A stretch of DNA of 64,000 nt from Methanosarcina sp. UBA289 (GCA_002496565.1 DAKJ01000004.1:9792-73791), one strand, 5' to 3'; shown: positions 36,175 through 45,543, numbered from the stretch's first letter. Made by a program: numbers and translations. The notes: generated from the letters alone by a model not told the origin.

Positions 36175-36576
36175 TCAGGAAAGATTCTTGAGGCGTTCTA
36201 TATTCTGGAGCACAGCTTTACTTTCAGCCATAACGTTTTCTTCTATTGCATTGATGATTGTTTCCATCTGGACCGTTAGTTTATACATTTTAACCGGTCG
36301 TCCTTTGCCTTGATTTTTCTTTTCTTCCCGCATGTCTATCCAGTCATTTTCGCGAAGATAGCGCATTGCAATGCTAACTTCTGGCTGTCTCAAACCTGAC
36401 ACCATTTCGATACATTGGGAAGAAATTTCCTCTCCTTTTGAGAGGCATGCAAGGGTGAGAGCAACTGGCCTGTTAATATTAAGCCTCCTTAAAAGCTCCA
36501 CCATCTCGTATTCAACTTCTCCCATTTTAAATTCATTGTCCTCTGATGTAAACTCATTATCTGCCACAACTATCAT
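36175..36576 (-). CDS. Winged-helix transcriptional regulator, paralogue
   Basis: 133 residues, similar along its length to the regulator at 34751-35164: LNINRPVALTLACLSKGEEI, SSQCIEMVSGLRQPEVSIAM, RYLRENDWIDMREEKKNQGK. The N-terminal 20 residues are acidic and different. The recognition helix LRQPEVS is the same in both, so they may bind the same or overlapping sites. Divergent from hdrA, with about 600 bases between, so a role in hdrA control is possible but not shown. The gap (36577-37181) holds no gene. Confidence 0.82.
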   Translation of the reverse strand: MIVVADNEFTSEDNEFKMGEVEYEMVELLRRLNINRPVALTLACLSKGEEISSQCIEMVSGLRQPEVSIAMRYLRENDWIDMREEKKNQGKGRPVKMYKLTVQMETIINAIEENVMAESKAVLQNIERLKNLS

Positions 36577-37150
36577 CTACCATTTATATCGAAAGAGCAG
36601 TTTGTGATCGCTTCCGATATCATTTTTCATCCAGTATTTTTCAGATCAATAGAAACATATTATTTCAGATATGTTATTTTTTTCTTATCTTTTATCGGCT
36701 CTATTAAATATATTTCTATTTATATGAGTTTCGGATATGTGGGAGTATCTCACAAAATCTGTTTTTCTCAGTTAATTTAAATAATAATACTTTCTCCATA
36801 TATATAATTATATGCCTATAAAAACTTCCCGACAACATAACATATTTATTTTTTATACTCTGAGAAATCAGAATTAGAATAATGAAAGACAAGCTGTATT
36901 ACTGGGTCTCCGCAGGCCTCATCTATGTATATATAGAATAAACTCATTATAGAATAAACCCATTTTTCCATTGTAGTTTTCCTTTGCTTAGGAAATATAA
37001 TTCTAATATATAGAGAAAATTGACAGTTAAAATCCTTTTTATATTGAAGGTCAAAGTTCTCTTTTTCTCTTAATAATTATCCTAATTTTGCATATATTGT
37101 TAACCATTCTCTCCTTTTTGGGTCATTATACCTTGCAATTCTGACAATCC

Positions 37151-37158
37151 TTAAATAC
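37151..37158 (+). promoter_or_regulatory. TATA element of hdrACB
   Basis: TTAAATAC about 28 bases before the hdrA ATG, with no Shine-Dalgarno between. Archaeal transcripts start about 25 bases after TATA, so the mRNA should begin at or within a few bases of the ATG, i.e. be leaderless. Confidence 0.5.
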
Positions 37159-37181
37159 AAATCCCTCAAAGATTTAGTATA

Positions 37182-39593
37182 ATGAACGCTGCCCAGGACA
37201 AAACCGCTGTATTTATCTGCCATTGCAGTGGGAATATTTCCGAACGTATTGACATTAATTACCTTAAGAAAACCCTCAAGGCAGAAGGGATTCCGGTCTT
37301 TGATTATGAGTATCTTTGCTCGAGAGAGGGACAGACCCTGATCAAAAATAAGATTTCTGAAGGGAACCTCGACAGGATAGTAATAGGATCGTGTACTCCT
37401 TCTAAACATGGTACTCTCTTTAAAAAGTGTATTCAGGATGTAGGCTTGAACCGGGCAATGCTCGAAATCGCAAACCTAAGGGAACAATGTGCTTGGGTAC
37501 ATCCGGATAAAATCGGAGCGACTGAGAAAGCTCTCTCACTTCTTCGAGGAAAACTCAGGCGTCTTGAAAATCCTGAGCCGCTTGAGGATATAAAAGTAAA
37601 TATTGTTCCACAGGCTCTTGTCATTGGCGGAGGAATTGCAGGGATTACTGCGGCAGTGAACCTTGCTGATAATGGAATTTCCACCTACCTTGTTGAGAAA
37701 GATTCTAGTATAGGTGGAAACATGGCAAAAATAGGTAAGGTTTTTTCTCCTGACAAGCTTGCCGAAGAGTGTGCAATGTGTTCGCTAAGTCCACTGATGA
37801 ATGAGGTAGCAACTAACCCGAAAATAACCCTTTTAACCTGGACTGAGGTGGAACGCTTAAGTGGAAGTGCTGGCAACTTCACAGTCAGGCTTAGGAAAAA
37901 ACCGAGATATGTACATGACAACTGTACAGGCTGTGGCCGATGCAGCCGTGTCTGTCCTGTCCTGGTTGAAAACGAGTTCAACTGTGGGTGCGTGGACAAA
38001 AAGGCAATTTCACTGCGTTTTTCTCAATCTGTTCCAAAAATCTACTGCATAGATCCAGATCACTGTCTGCAGTTCAAGGGCGAAACCTGCGGGAAATGTG
38101 CAGAAGCCTGTAAATCTGGAGCAATTGATTTTTCACAGAAGGAAGAGATTATTGAGCTCAATGTAGGTGCAGTTATTGTTGCTACCGGATTTGAGGAATA
38201 TGATGTATCCCAGAAACCCCAGTACGGCTATGGGATTTTCAAAAATGTTATGACCCAGATGGAACTTGCCAGAATGCTCGGGATCAATGGCCCTACAAAA
38301 GGGGCACTGCTCAAGCCTTCGGATTTCAGCCTGGATCCTGAAGCTGTCAATTCAATAACAGATACTTGCTCTAGTAAAAGTCCCTCTGAAAATTCTTCTG
38401 AGAATGGTTCGGGAACCCCTAAAAAGATAGTTATGATCCAGTGTGTGGGCTCAAGGGATGAAAAAGAAGGCGGAAACCGCTATTGTTCAAGGTACTGCTG
38501 CATGGCAGCCTTAAAGCACTCGAACCTTATAATGAAAAAATATCCAGGTACGGAAATCACGATCTGTTATGTTGATTTGCGGGCGCTTGGCTTTTACGAG
38601 AACTACTATCGGGCAGTCCAGGATATGGGAGTCAGATTTGTAAGGGGAAGGCCTGCTGAAATTGTAGAGAAATCGGATAAAAGCCTTGTTGTCAGACTCG
38701 AAGATACCCTTAATCAGAAAATAACAGAGCTGCCTGCTGATCTTGTCGTGCTTTCTGCGGCAATGGTCCCTTCAAAGGGAACCCGAAAAATAGCCAGTAT
38801 ATTGAATATCAGCCAGGATGAAAGCGGCTTTATTAAAGAAAGGCATTCGAAATTGAGGCCTGTAGACAGTTCACTGGATGGAATATTTGTCTGCGGCACT
38901 GCCCAGAGCCCTAAGGATGTCACAGACACTATTTCACAGGCAGGGCTTGCAGCTATAAGGGGAAGGGCCTTTATTTCGGACAGCCCAAAAGCCCTGGTAA
39001 ACGAAATCCCGACAATCAATCAGCTACTCTGTACTCAGTGCAAGGAATGTCTCAGTTGTCCTTTCGAGGCTTTTTCCTTAAATGAGAATGGAAAGGTTAT
39101 CGTAGATCCGCTTGTCTGTACTGGATGCGGATATTGCACTGAAGTCTGTCCGAACGGAGCTATCCAGATTGCAGGTTTTACAAAAACCCAGCTAAACGCC
39201 GAAGTTGAGGGGGTAGTCAAAGAAGGGGACCTGCTGGGCTTTGTAAATAGCGGGATCGCATCCTTAACCTGCGATAATATAGGAAACAGCGCACTGACCT
39301 ATCCTTCAAATGTCAAGTTAATCAAGGTGCCCACAAACCTGGTGGTAGATAAAGACCTGTTACTTCACGCCTTCAAACGTGGGGCATCAGCTGTCCTTTT
39401 CATAGAAGATCCTCCAGACAGCCCGAAAGCCGAGATTATATATCCTCTAACTGTCAGCCATTTCGAGAAATTGAAAAAAGAACTTGGAGATTCAGGAAAC
39501 CGGCTCTATTTCAAAAAAGCCTATGTTCCAAATACAAGAGGGCTTGCAGGCACTTTTACCAGCCTTGCCCGGGAAGGAGAGATGACCAAATGA
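37182..39593 (+). CDS. hdrA: Soluble heterodisulfide reductase subunit A with MvhD-like tail
   Basis: 803 residues, the FAD- and FeS-containing electron-bifurcating subunit of CoB-CoM heterodisulfide reductase. Visible in order: N-terminal CHCSG and SCTPSKHG, FAD motif VIGGGIAGITAAVNLADNG (about 147), CAMCSLSP, ferredoxin CTGCGRCSRVCP (about 248) and CGKCAEAC (about 303), YCSRYCCMAALKH (about 434), then a second ferredoxin pair CTQCKECLSCP and CTGCGYCTEVCP (about 617-658). The last 130 residues resemble the MvhD electron-transfer protein but keep few of its cysteines. The set hdrA-hdrC-hdrB is the order of the HdrA1C1B1 complex of methylotrophic methanogens, distinct from the membrane HdrDE. 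Cytoplasmic; likely reduces ferredoxin or F420-linked partners. Overlaps hdrC by ATGA. Confidence 0.93.
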   Translation: MNAAQDKTAVFICHCSGNISERIDINYLKKTLKAEGIPVFDYEYLCSREGQTLIKNKISEGNLDRIVIGSCTPSKHGTLFKKCIQDVGLNRAMLEIANLREQCAWVHPDKIGATEKALSLLRGKLRRLENPEPLEDIKVNIVPQALVIGGGIAGITAAVNLADNGISTYLVEKDSSIGGNMAKIGKVFSPDKLAEECAMCSLSPLMNEVATNPKITLLTWTEVERLSGSAGNFTVRLRKKPRYVHDNCTGCGRCSRVCPVLVENEFNCGCVDKKAISLRFSQSVPKIYCIDPDHCLQFKGETCGKCAEACKSGAIDFSQKEEIIELNVGAVIVATGFEEYDVSQKPQYGYGIFKNVMTQMELARMLGINGPTKGALLKPSDFSLDPEAVNSITDTCSSKSPSENSSENGSGTPKKIVMIQCVGSRDEKEGGNRYCSRYCCMAALKHSNLIMKKYPGTEITICYVDLRALGFYENYYRAVQDMGVRFVRGRPAEIVEKSDKSLVVRLEDTLNQKITELPADLVVLSAAMVPSKGTRKIASILNISQDESGFIKERHSKLRPVDSSLDGIFVCGTAQSPKDVTDTISQAGLAAIRGRAFISDSPKALVNEIPTINQLLCTQCKECLSCPFEAFSLNENGKVIVDPLVCTGCGYCTEVCPNGAIQIAGFTKTQLNAEVEGVVKEGDLLGFVNSGIASLTCDNIGNSALTYPSNVKLIKVPTNLVVDKDLLLHAFKRGASAVLFIEDPPDSPKAEIIYPLTVSHFEKLKKELGDSGNRLYFKKAYVPNTRGLAGTFTSLAREGEMTK

Positions 39594-40300
39594 TTCCATA
39601 CGTAAATGAATACGATACTCCGGAATGTAAAACCCTTGCAGAAACAGCAAAGAAAAGCATCCGGACACCTGCCTCTCTGGGGCTTGATCGCTGCATCCAG
39701 TGTGGAGCCTGCACGGCTTCCTGTCCTGCAGCCCGATTTACTGATTACAGCCCGCGCCAGATTGTGAAAAAGGTGCTGGAAAATGACCGCAGTGTACTTG
39801 AATCCGAAATGATCTGGTCCTGCTTCTACTGTTATTCCTGTAACCTACGCTGTCCCAGAAATAATAGCCCTGTAACAATTGTGCAGGTGCTCAGGCAGAT
39901 GGCTATAAATGAAGGCATAGGGGTTGAGAAGCTTGCCTACTTCCTTGAGATAGGAGAGTATCTTGCAGAAAACGGAGCCAGTAAGGTACCGGGTGCTGGG
40001 GTTAAGAATATGGAAAGAGACCTCGGGGAACGTTGGATCAGGTTCAAGAAAAATCTCGAGTCAACCCGTGTTGAACTGGGGCTGAGTTCCAGGGACATTA
40101 GGAATACCCATGGGGAAGTTCAGGCCATTCTTGAAGCTACAGGCTATTTTGAAAGGGAAAAATGGCTCAAGGCAAAAATACAAGAAAAACTTTTGCATCA
40201 GCTCCTGGAGAACCAGTGTATCAAGAGAGAAAATAGAAGCGGAGACTTTGGTTTTGAAAGCGATAGGAGATATCCCGGACAGCCAGCTTTTATTATTTAA
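39590..40300 (+). CDS. hdrC: Heterodisulfide reductase subunit C
   Basis: 236 residues. Two 4Fe-4S motifs: CIQCGACTASCPAARF (about 35) and CFYCYSCNLRCPR (about 78), after which comes a helical bundle. HdrC passes electrons from HdrA to the catalytic HdrB. Longer than most HdrC (about 180-190 residues); the last 50 residues (from ILEATGYFEREKWLKAKIQE onward) are extra and run over the start of hdrB in another frame. Starts in ATGA overlap with hdrA. Part of the hdrACB transcript. Confident family call. Confidence 0.92.
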   Translation: MIPYVNEYDTPECKTLAETAKKSIRTPASLGLDRCIQCGACTASCPAARFTDYSPRQIVKKVLENDRSVLESEMIWSCFYCYSCNLRCPRNNSPVTIVQVLRQMAINEGIGVEKLAYFLEIGEYLAENGASKVPGAGVKNMERDLGERWIRFKKNLESTRVELGLSSRDIRNTHGEVQAILEATGYFEREKWLKAKIQEKLLHQLLENQCIKRENRSGDFGFESDRRYPGQPAFII

Positions 40301-41198
40301 AAGCTGCATGGTCGGGCAGGAGTACCCAGGGGTGGAAACCTCCACTTGTTATGTATTTGACAGGCTTGGAATAGATTACTGTATAAATGATGAGCAGTCC
40401 TGCTGCACAGGAATAGGTCATTATACTGACATCTTTGAAGGATTGACAACAGCAGCCATTGGAGCCCGGAACTTCGCAGTCGCAAAAAGATGTGGTTATC
40501 CTAATATAACCTGCCTCTGTTCAACCTGCTATGCTGTAAATAAGGAAGCTTGTGAAGTCCTTAATACCAACACCGAAGTCCGAGAAAAAGTCAACTCCAT
40601 ATTCCGGGAACAGGGCCTTGAAAATCTTGTTTACGAAAAAGACGATATGAATCCGAGAACAAACTTCTACCATGCAATAGAAATTCTCTTAAGTAAGGTC
40701 GACAAGATCAAGGAACAGAAAAAATTTGATTTCTCACGGGTTAAAACTGCATCCCATCATGCCTGTCACTACTATAAAGTTAAGTATCTCGATGTTCTTG
40801 GAAACCCTGAAAACCCCCAGTTGATAGACAACATAGCAGCAGCCTGTGGAGCCGAGCCTGTGCGCTGGTACGAAGACCGGACTCTTACCTGTGGAATGGG
40901 CTTTTCCCAGCTCCATCTTAATAAAAGTACTTCACTTCAGGTGACAAAGACTAAACTTGACAGCCTTCAAAAAGCGGGTATTGAGCTTATGCTCCATATG
41001 TGCCCAAATTGCCAGATCCAGTACGACCGCTACCAGCCGGTTATCGAAAAAGAGTTTGGCGTAAAATATGATATGGTGCACATGAATATTGCCCAGTTTG
41101 TAGCTCTTTCAATGGGCGCTCACCCTTACAAGGTGTGTGGCTTCCAGACCCACTCCGTGCCTCTTGAAGGATTTCTGGAAAAGTACGGCATAATATAA
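40254..41198 (+). CDS. hdrB: Heterodisulfide reductase subunit B (CCG protein)
   Basis: The open frame begins at ATG 40110, but family members start close to the first cysteine, and a TTG at 40254 has GGAGA (40241-40245) eight bases upstream, giving 314 residues (LKAIGDIPDSQLL...). First CCG motif: C18, C50-C51 and C87/C89/C92. Second: C171, then T212-C213 where CC is expected, then C250-x-x-C253. So the C-terminal CCG lacks one cysteine. In the characterised HdrB both motifs bind non-cubane FeS clusters that cleave the CoB-S-S-CoM disulfide. Either one cluster is altered here or Thr is tolerated in this branch. Overlaps hdrC by 47 bases. Confidence 0.85.
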   Translation: MKAIGDIPDSQLLLFKSCMVGQEYPGVETSTCYVFDRLGIDYCINDEQSCCTGIGHYTDIFEGLTTAAIGARNFAVAKRCGYPNITCLCSTCYAVNKEACEVLNTNTEVREKVNSIFREQGLENLVYEKDDMNPRTNFYHAIEILLSKVDKIKEQKKFDFSRVKTASHHACHYYKVKYLDVLGNPENPQLIDNIAAACGAEPVRWYEDRTLTCGMGFSQLHLNKSTSLQVTKTKLDSLQKAGIELMLHMCPNCQIQYDRYQPVIEKEFGVKYDMVHMNIAQFVALSMGAHPYKVCGFQTHSVPLEGFLEKYGII

Positions 41199-41291
41199 AT
41201 TCGGTTTATCTATTTTTAACCATATTTTTAGGTTTAAGCCTGTAGTATTTTTATTTTAATTTTTTATTTGATTCACATCACTTCTGAATAC

Positions 41292-41702
41292 TCAGATCGA
41301 TTTCTCCCAGCCCTGTCCCATATCAACGAGAGGTCTCAGCTCAATGATCTCGAAGGTAACCGTTGCATACATCATCTGCGCAGCCCCCTCCCCGGCCATT
41401 TTTGCAATATGGCTTTTAATCGTATCAAGCATTTCCCCCGACGTTGCAGATTCCTTCATCTTCATATAAACCCTGATCCCTTTCCATTCCGTATCTTGCT
41501 CCATTATCATGTATATCGCGTAAGGGTTTTCCTGAAGGTTTGAGAACGTACGGTTCTTACCAGTTGCAACTACAACGGTCTTTTCATCGATCATATTGGG
41601 TGAGCCGAAAATAGCTGAATCTACCTTTCCGTCTTTGCTCGCTGTGCTGAGAACCCCAATTCTCAGTTGCTTGTTAAAATAGTCCATCAATTTTGACGTC
41701 AT
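41292..41702 (-). CDS. Pyridoxamine 5'-phosphate oxidase-like FMN-binding protein
   Basis: 136 residues, split-barrel FMN-binding fold: MDYFNKQLRIGVLSTASKDG, then VVVATGKNRTFSNLQENPYA and YMIMEQDTEWKGIRVYMKMK. Relatives of this size bind FMN as dimers or act as flavin reductases; they do not usually make pyridoxal phosphate. It faces hdrB tail to tail with a 93-base gap. No export signal. ATG 41702 lies behind GGGGGA. The substrate is not predictable. Confidence 0.85.
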   Translation of the reverse strand: MTSKLMDYFNKQLRIGVLSTASKDGKVDSAIFGSPNMIDEKTVVVATGKNRTFSNLQENPYAIYMIMEQDTEWKGIRVYMKMKESATSGEMLDTIKSHIAKMAGEGAAQMMYATVTFEIIELRPLVDMGQGWEKSI

Positions 41703-41892
41703 ATTAAATCCCCCATCACAAACTTATTTCTTGCCCTTCTCCTGAAAAATTGAATGAGCAAGTCGCTTTATCCAGAAGTATTCCAAGAAAAGAGCTTTAT
41801 TAGATATGCAAGCTGCGATAAATATGAGTCATAAGTATGCTTAAAACTTCGCCTGATGTGTGAGGCCTGGAGTTGTAAATAAAAAGGAGTAA

Positions 41893-42105
41893 ATTAACGT
41901 AACTGTATCTCCCTGAAGCAAAAAAGATGTTTAGAGTTTAGTTGAAACCCCTGAGTTTTCCAGTGTCTCTGATGCAGTATCTCAAGCTCTATCTGATTTC
42001 TTTGGGAAATACGATTACATGAAAGCCAAGGAATCAAAGGAACATGAAGACTGAATCCGCGATTTGCTTGATGCTCTTATGAGCAAAAAAGAAGGTCAGG
42101 AATGA
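41893..42105 (+). pseudogene. Dead ribbon-helix-helix (CopG-like) regulator
   Basis: One frame, without any shift, reads NVTVSP-stop-SKKDV-stop-SLVETPEFSSVSDAVSQALS, DFFGKYDYMKAKESKEHED-stop-IRDLLDALMSKKEGQE and ends at TGA 42103. This is the ribbon (NVTVS) and the two helices of a CopG/Arc-type DNA-binding protein of about 70 residues. The internal stops are TGA 41914, TAG 41932 and TGA 42052, so it is dead whatever amber readthrough does. AAGGAG (41883-41888) is intact, and the start codon is ATT (41893) where ATG would be expected. Such proteins regulate metal or toxin-antitoxin loci; no partner is seen. Confidence 0.75.
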
Positions 42106-42329
42106 CTTCAATCTGCATTTATATGGAAAAAGAGCCGGAAAGTAAAGAGGATAAGTCCCGATAGGTAATTATTGATTAACCAATTAGTACCTTCAAGGAA
42201 AAGAAACCTCTGCATAACTACTGAAGTGAACTCTTACCGCATTCTGGAGTGGGAAAATTATTCAGTTATTTATGCATACATTGATTATTTATTAGGAGTT
42301 TCATCAAATTGTAAAGAACACTTTGTTTG

Positions 42330-45300
42330 TTATTTATTTTTATCCCTAACAAAATGTCTATATATCTTAATCTCTCTGTTTCTAATAGATACATTTAGAA
42401 TGCAGCTTTTCTTTTGAACCCAATTTGCAATGAACTCTTTTTGTCTATCATTGAATCTTATTTTATCAAGTTCATTTCCTATTTCCATATAATCGCCATC
42501 TTCAGACCATATCAAAAAAATATTAGTTAGAGGACTCGGATCTATTGTTTCGATAAGCTCTTTTACATTCGGTTTTTTCGAACTGAGATTCAGTTCCAAA
42601 AAAGTGGCAAGTAGGCAAAACTCTCCAAAGATGGCTGCAGAATCTGAGTAATTAAATCTAATACTCAACTCATTTTTCTCGCAACTAAGATTATGATACT
42701 CATTTCGCGAAAAATAAGGCGCCCAGTTTGTATACATTTCTGTCCCAGATAAATATGTTTCTTTTAGATCAAGAGGCAGAGAGCACTCTAAATAAAATTC
42801 TCCAATTCTCTTTAATGTATCTGATATTGTCTCTATATTTTGCTCCGCATATGAATAAAAAACTTGGTTCCCTGGATGACTGATATACTCAAAAGTATTG
42901 CTTAACAATCTTTGTCCAATGCCAGAAGTACGAGTGCTTGGAAGCATAGAACTAGAATAATCAAATAATATTCCTTTCAAACCATACAGTTTAAGGATAA
43001 GTTCTATTTTGTTATCAAATATTACATTGTAAGATTGTATACATAAGTGTATATTCTCTTCAAAAACAGACTTATTATGTGCATAGCATTCTTTTATTAT
43101 ATCAACTGATAGATTATCCCAATAAAGTTGCTCTTTTTTATCAAAATCTTTGCCCATAATTAGATTTTCATTCAGTCCAAAACCTATCTCTGCGGCTAGT
43201 GTTGCTTCATGCTCGTTTTGACTATTAATATAGTATAATATCAAATTCTTTAATGTTTCAACAACCTTGGTTCGGTTTTCTCTAACAGAATATTTTAAGT
43301 CTAAAATTGGTTTAATCGGATCCCCTAAATGCAAAATCCCTGTTTCAAATTCTCCTGGTTCTATTATTTTTTCAAAGGTATTTTTCCCAAGATAAAAAGA
43401 GAATTCAAAGCACTCTTTTGTAATTTCCTTAACTAAGTTTGGATTTGGAGTCATAAATTCCAAGCTTCTTGCCGCAAAGGAGAGTAAATTTTTACGCTCC
43501 ATATTCGTTGATTCCTTTGCTACGCTCAATATAGTATAAAGTATTTTATCTGTAGCACTTTCTGAGTATTCTCCCCTCATCTGAAATGCTAATTGAATTA
43601 CCACATCCCATTCTCTTCTTTTTATTTTTGGAATCAGCTCATTGGTTAATTCTTTTGTTTCCTCATAATTTCTACAAAACCAGTCTGCTGTAAAATATTC
43701 CAAAAAAGTCCTGTGTGTGAATTTATATAACTCTTGATTCTTCGTGGCACCAATGGCAGTAAGTATCCATGCGCGCCCCCTTGAGAAATTTACAAAATCT
43801 GTTGCCACAGCTTTGGCTTCATCTTTATCTTCATAAGTAGAAGGATAAAGATACTCAGTTGATTTCTTTATTAATTCCTCCTCACTTACACCTTCTTTTG
43901 AAGATTGGTTTGTATATATCCAATGAGCAAGATGAGAAATTAGAGATTCGATTTTTGAGTCTTGTATCGTAATTCCAGGATTAATTCCTCTATGTTTATC
44001 CCATTTTTTGAACAGCATTTCAGCGCATTTTTGATATATTTTAGGTCTATTTTCTGGAATGTAATTTTCTTGCCTATATATATTGCACATTAAAGACAAC
44101 ATCAAGGAATTAGAACGAAGATCAGAGACTTTTTCGCTTTCTATCATGAAGCGCCTTGCTTTCTCACTTCTTTCATTTGGCCTTAATTCGAAATCTAGAT
44201 TAAACCATTTTTCTACATATTCTTTTATTTGAGCTTGATTAAAAGAAGTCATTTCATAGATCTCAAACATATCTTCTCTTAAAGTGGCTTGTTCATAACC
44301 TATTCTACGTGAAGTGACTATTATTGGAGTCGAAGGATAAAGAGTACAGAATGATTCTATTTCGTTTACCATTTTTTCTCTATATCTTGTATCTATAAGC
44401 TCATCAAGTCCATCAAATATTAATAAAATATATCCATTTAATAGCAGATATTCAAAAGTACCCTTTGGCGGTTCTATTTGAAAGTCATTACTGAACTCTT
44501 CATTGATGAAATCGATAATGGAAATATTATTTTTCGTTTTTTCGGCATGATAATCTCTAATCACCACTACAAAAGGAACTATTTCTCTTCCTGCAAAAAG
44601 TCTTTCTGAATATCTAGCAGAAAGTTCATAGCATATTTTTTTGGTGAAGGTGGTTTTTCCATTTCCTGGATCACCCAATAATACAATACGATGCACTTTT
44701 AAAAGAAAATTAAAAAACTCTAAGGGATTATTATTTTCATTATCTCTACTTCTTTTTATGAAATTTGGGCAGACATAGATTTTTTCGATGGGTTTTCTTA
44801 CACCACCTTCAAAATTTGATATTTTTATGTATTCGTTTCTGTTTTTCAAGACACTGCGATATTTCTCAAAAAAGTCCTGAATTTCGTTAAAATTTAATTT
44901 CTCTCTCGAAAGGAATTCTATATTTTTTTTGATTCCGGTTAATTCATCCAAAATTACTTTTGAATGGTAACTTGATGTAGCTGCAAGAGCTATAATCTCA
45001 CCATTAGAAATTTGCTTGTCGAGTACTTCTTGACATCCTTTAATCAATATATTAAAAAGTAATGAAGAAAGACACGAAATTCTCTTCTCTTTAATATCAA
45101 AGTATTGTGATAACAAAAGTGTGAATTCTTTTTCGATATCTTTGATATTTTCGTTAGTGGAATTGTGAAATATATTTGCTGCATATATTTGGCGTATTAT
45201 ACCTTCAATTGCCGGGCACTTAAAAAATATACATATCGATTCAAAATTTATTTTTAAATTTTCGTCTAAATTACTTATTTCCCTATTTATGGATTTGAGA

Positions 45301-45473
45301 TCTTCTTCTATTAATGGATCAAAGTAAGATTTACCAAAAATTATTTTTTCTATTTCTGTCTTTTCAAAGAGTGACTTTTCAATCTTTCTGCACAGACTTT
45401 GAGTACCAAAACCAATTACAGAAGACACCGACTTGCCAAATATTGTTTGAGTGATCGGCCCCATAACATTCAT
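42330..45473 (-). CDS. NACHT-domain STAND NTPase, probable antiviral defence protein
   Basis: 1047 residues. Residues 1-230 are an all-helical N-terminal region with no enzyme motif I can name. Residues about 255-600 are a NACHT NTPase: Walker A LLGDPGNGKTTFTKKI (267-275), Walker B ILLIFDGLDELID (about 349-361), IIVTSRRIGYEQ (sensor 1) and winged-helix motifs such as YKFTHRTFLEYFTADWF. The C-terminal 400 residues are helical and likely the sensor. Bacterial and archaeal NACHT (bNACHT) and Avs proteins detect phage components and trigger cell death or dormancy. Here no nuclease or other effector is recognised, so the N-terminal region may be a novel effector or protein-binding domain. It stands alone among pseudogenes. 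Codons are AT-rich, suggesting transfer. Confidence 0.85.
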   Translation of the reverse strand: MNVMGPITQTIFGKSVSSVIGFGTQSLCRKIEKSLFEKTEIEKIIFGKSYFDPLIEEDLKSINREISNLDENLKINFESICIFFKCPAIEGIIRQIYAANIFHNSTNENIKDIEKEFTLLLSQYFDIKEKRISCLSSLLFNILIKGCQEVLDKQISNGEIIALAATSSYHSKVILDELTGIKKNIEFLSREKLNFNEIQDFFEKYRSVLKNRNEYIKISNFEGGVRKPIEKIYVCPNFIKRSRDNENNNPLEFFNFLLKVHRIVLLGDPGNGKTTFTKKICYELSARYSERLFAGREIVPFVVVIRDYHAEKTKNNISIIDFINEEFSNDFQIEPPKGTFEYLLLNGYILLIFDGLDELIDTRYREKMVNEIESFCTLYPSTPIIVTSRRIGYEQATLREDMFEIYEMTSFNQAQIKEYVEKWFNLDFELRPNERSEKARRFMIESEKVSDLRSNSLMLSLMCNIYRQENYIPENRPKIYQKCAEMLFKKWDKHRGINPGITIQDSKIESLISHLAHWIYTNQSSKEGVSEEELIKKSTEYLYPSTYEDKDEAKAVATDFVNFSRGRAWILTAIGATKNQELYKFTHRTFLEYFTADWFCRNYEETKELTNELIPKIKRREWDVVIQLAFQMRGEYSESATDKILYTILSVAKESTNMERKNLLSFAARSLEFMTPNPNLVKEITKECFEFSFYLGKNTFEKIIEPGEFETGILHLGDPIKPILDLKYSVRENRTKVVETLKNLILYYINSQNEHEATLAAEIGFGLNENLIMGKDFDKKEQLYWDNLSVDIIKECYAHNKSVFEENIHLCIQSYNVIFDNKIELILKLYGLKGILFDYSSSMLPSTRTSGIGQRLLSNTFEYISHPGNQVFYSYAEQNIETISDTLKRIGEFYLECSLPLDLKETYLSGTEMYTNWAPYFSRNEYHNLSCEKNELSIRFNYSDSAAIFGEFCLLATFLELNLSSKKPNVKELIETIDPSPLTNIFLIWSEDGDYMEIGNELDKIRFNDRQKEFIANWVQKKSCILNVSIRNREIKIYRHFVRDKNK

Positions 45474-45543
45474 CCACGTCGTCCATAAATAGATAGAAGT
45501 TTATTCTTACTTTTAAGACTTATACAGTTAAAGTATTTAATTT

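Noticed and set aside
3569..42054. Pyrrolysine readthrough to explain internal stops
   Set aside because: The interrupting codons in DUF4139 (TAA), nitroreductase (TGA) and the Cys-rich peptide (TAA) are not amber; the ribbon-helix-helix gene has one TAG but also two TGA.
42172..42417. 81-codon plus-strand frame
   Set aside because: Overlaps the 3' end of the NACHT gene antisense; no ribosome-binding site.
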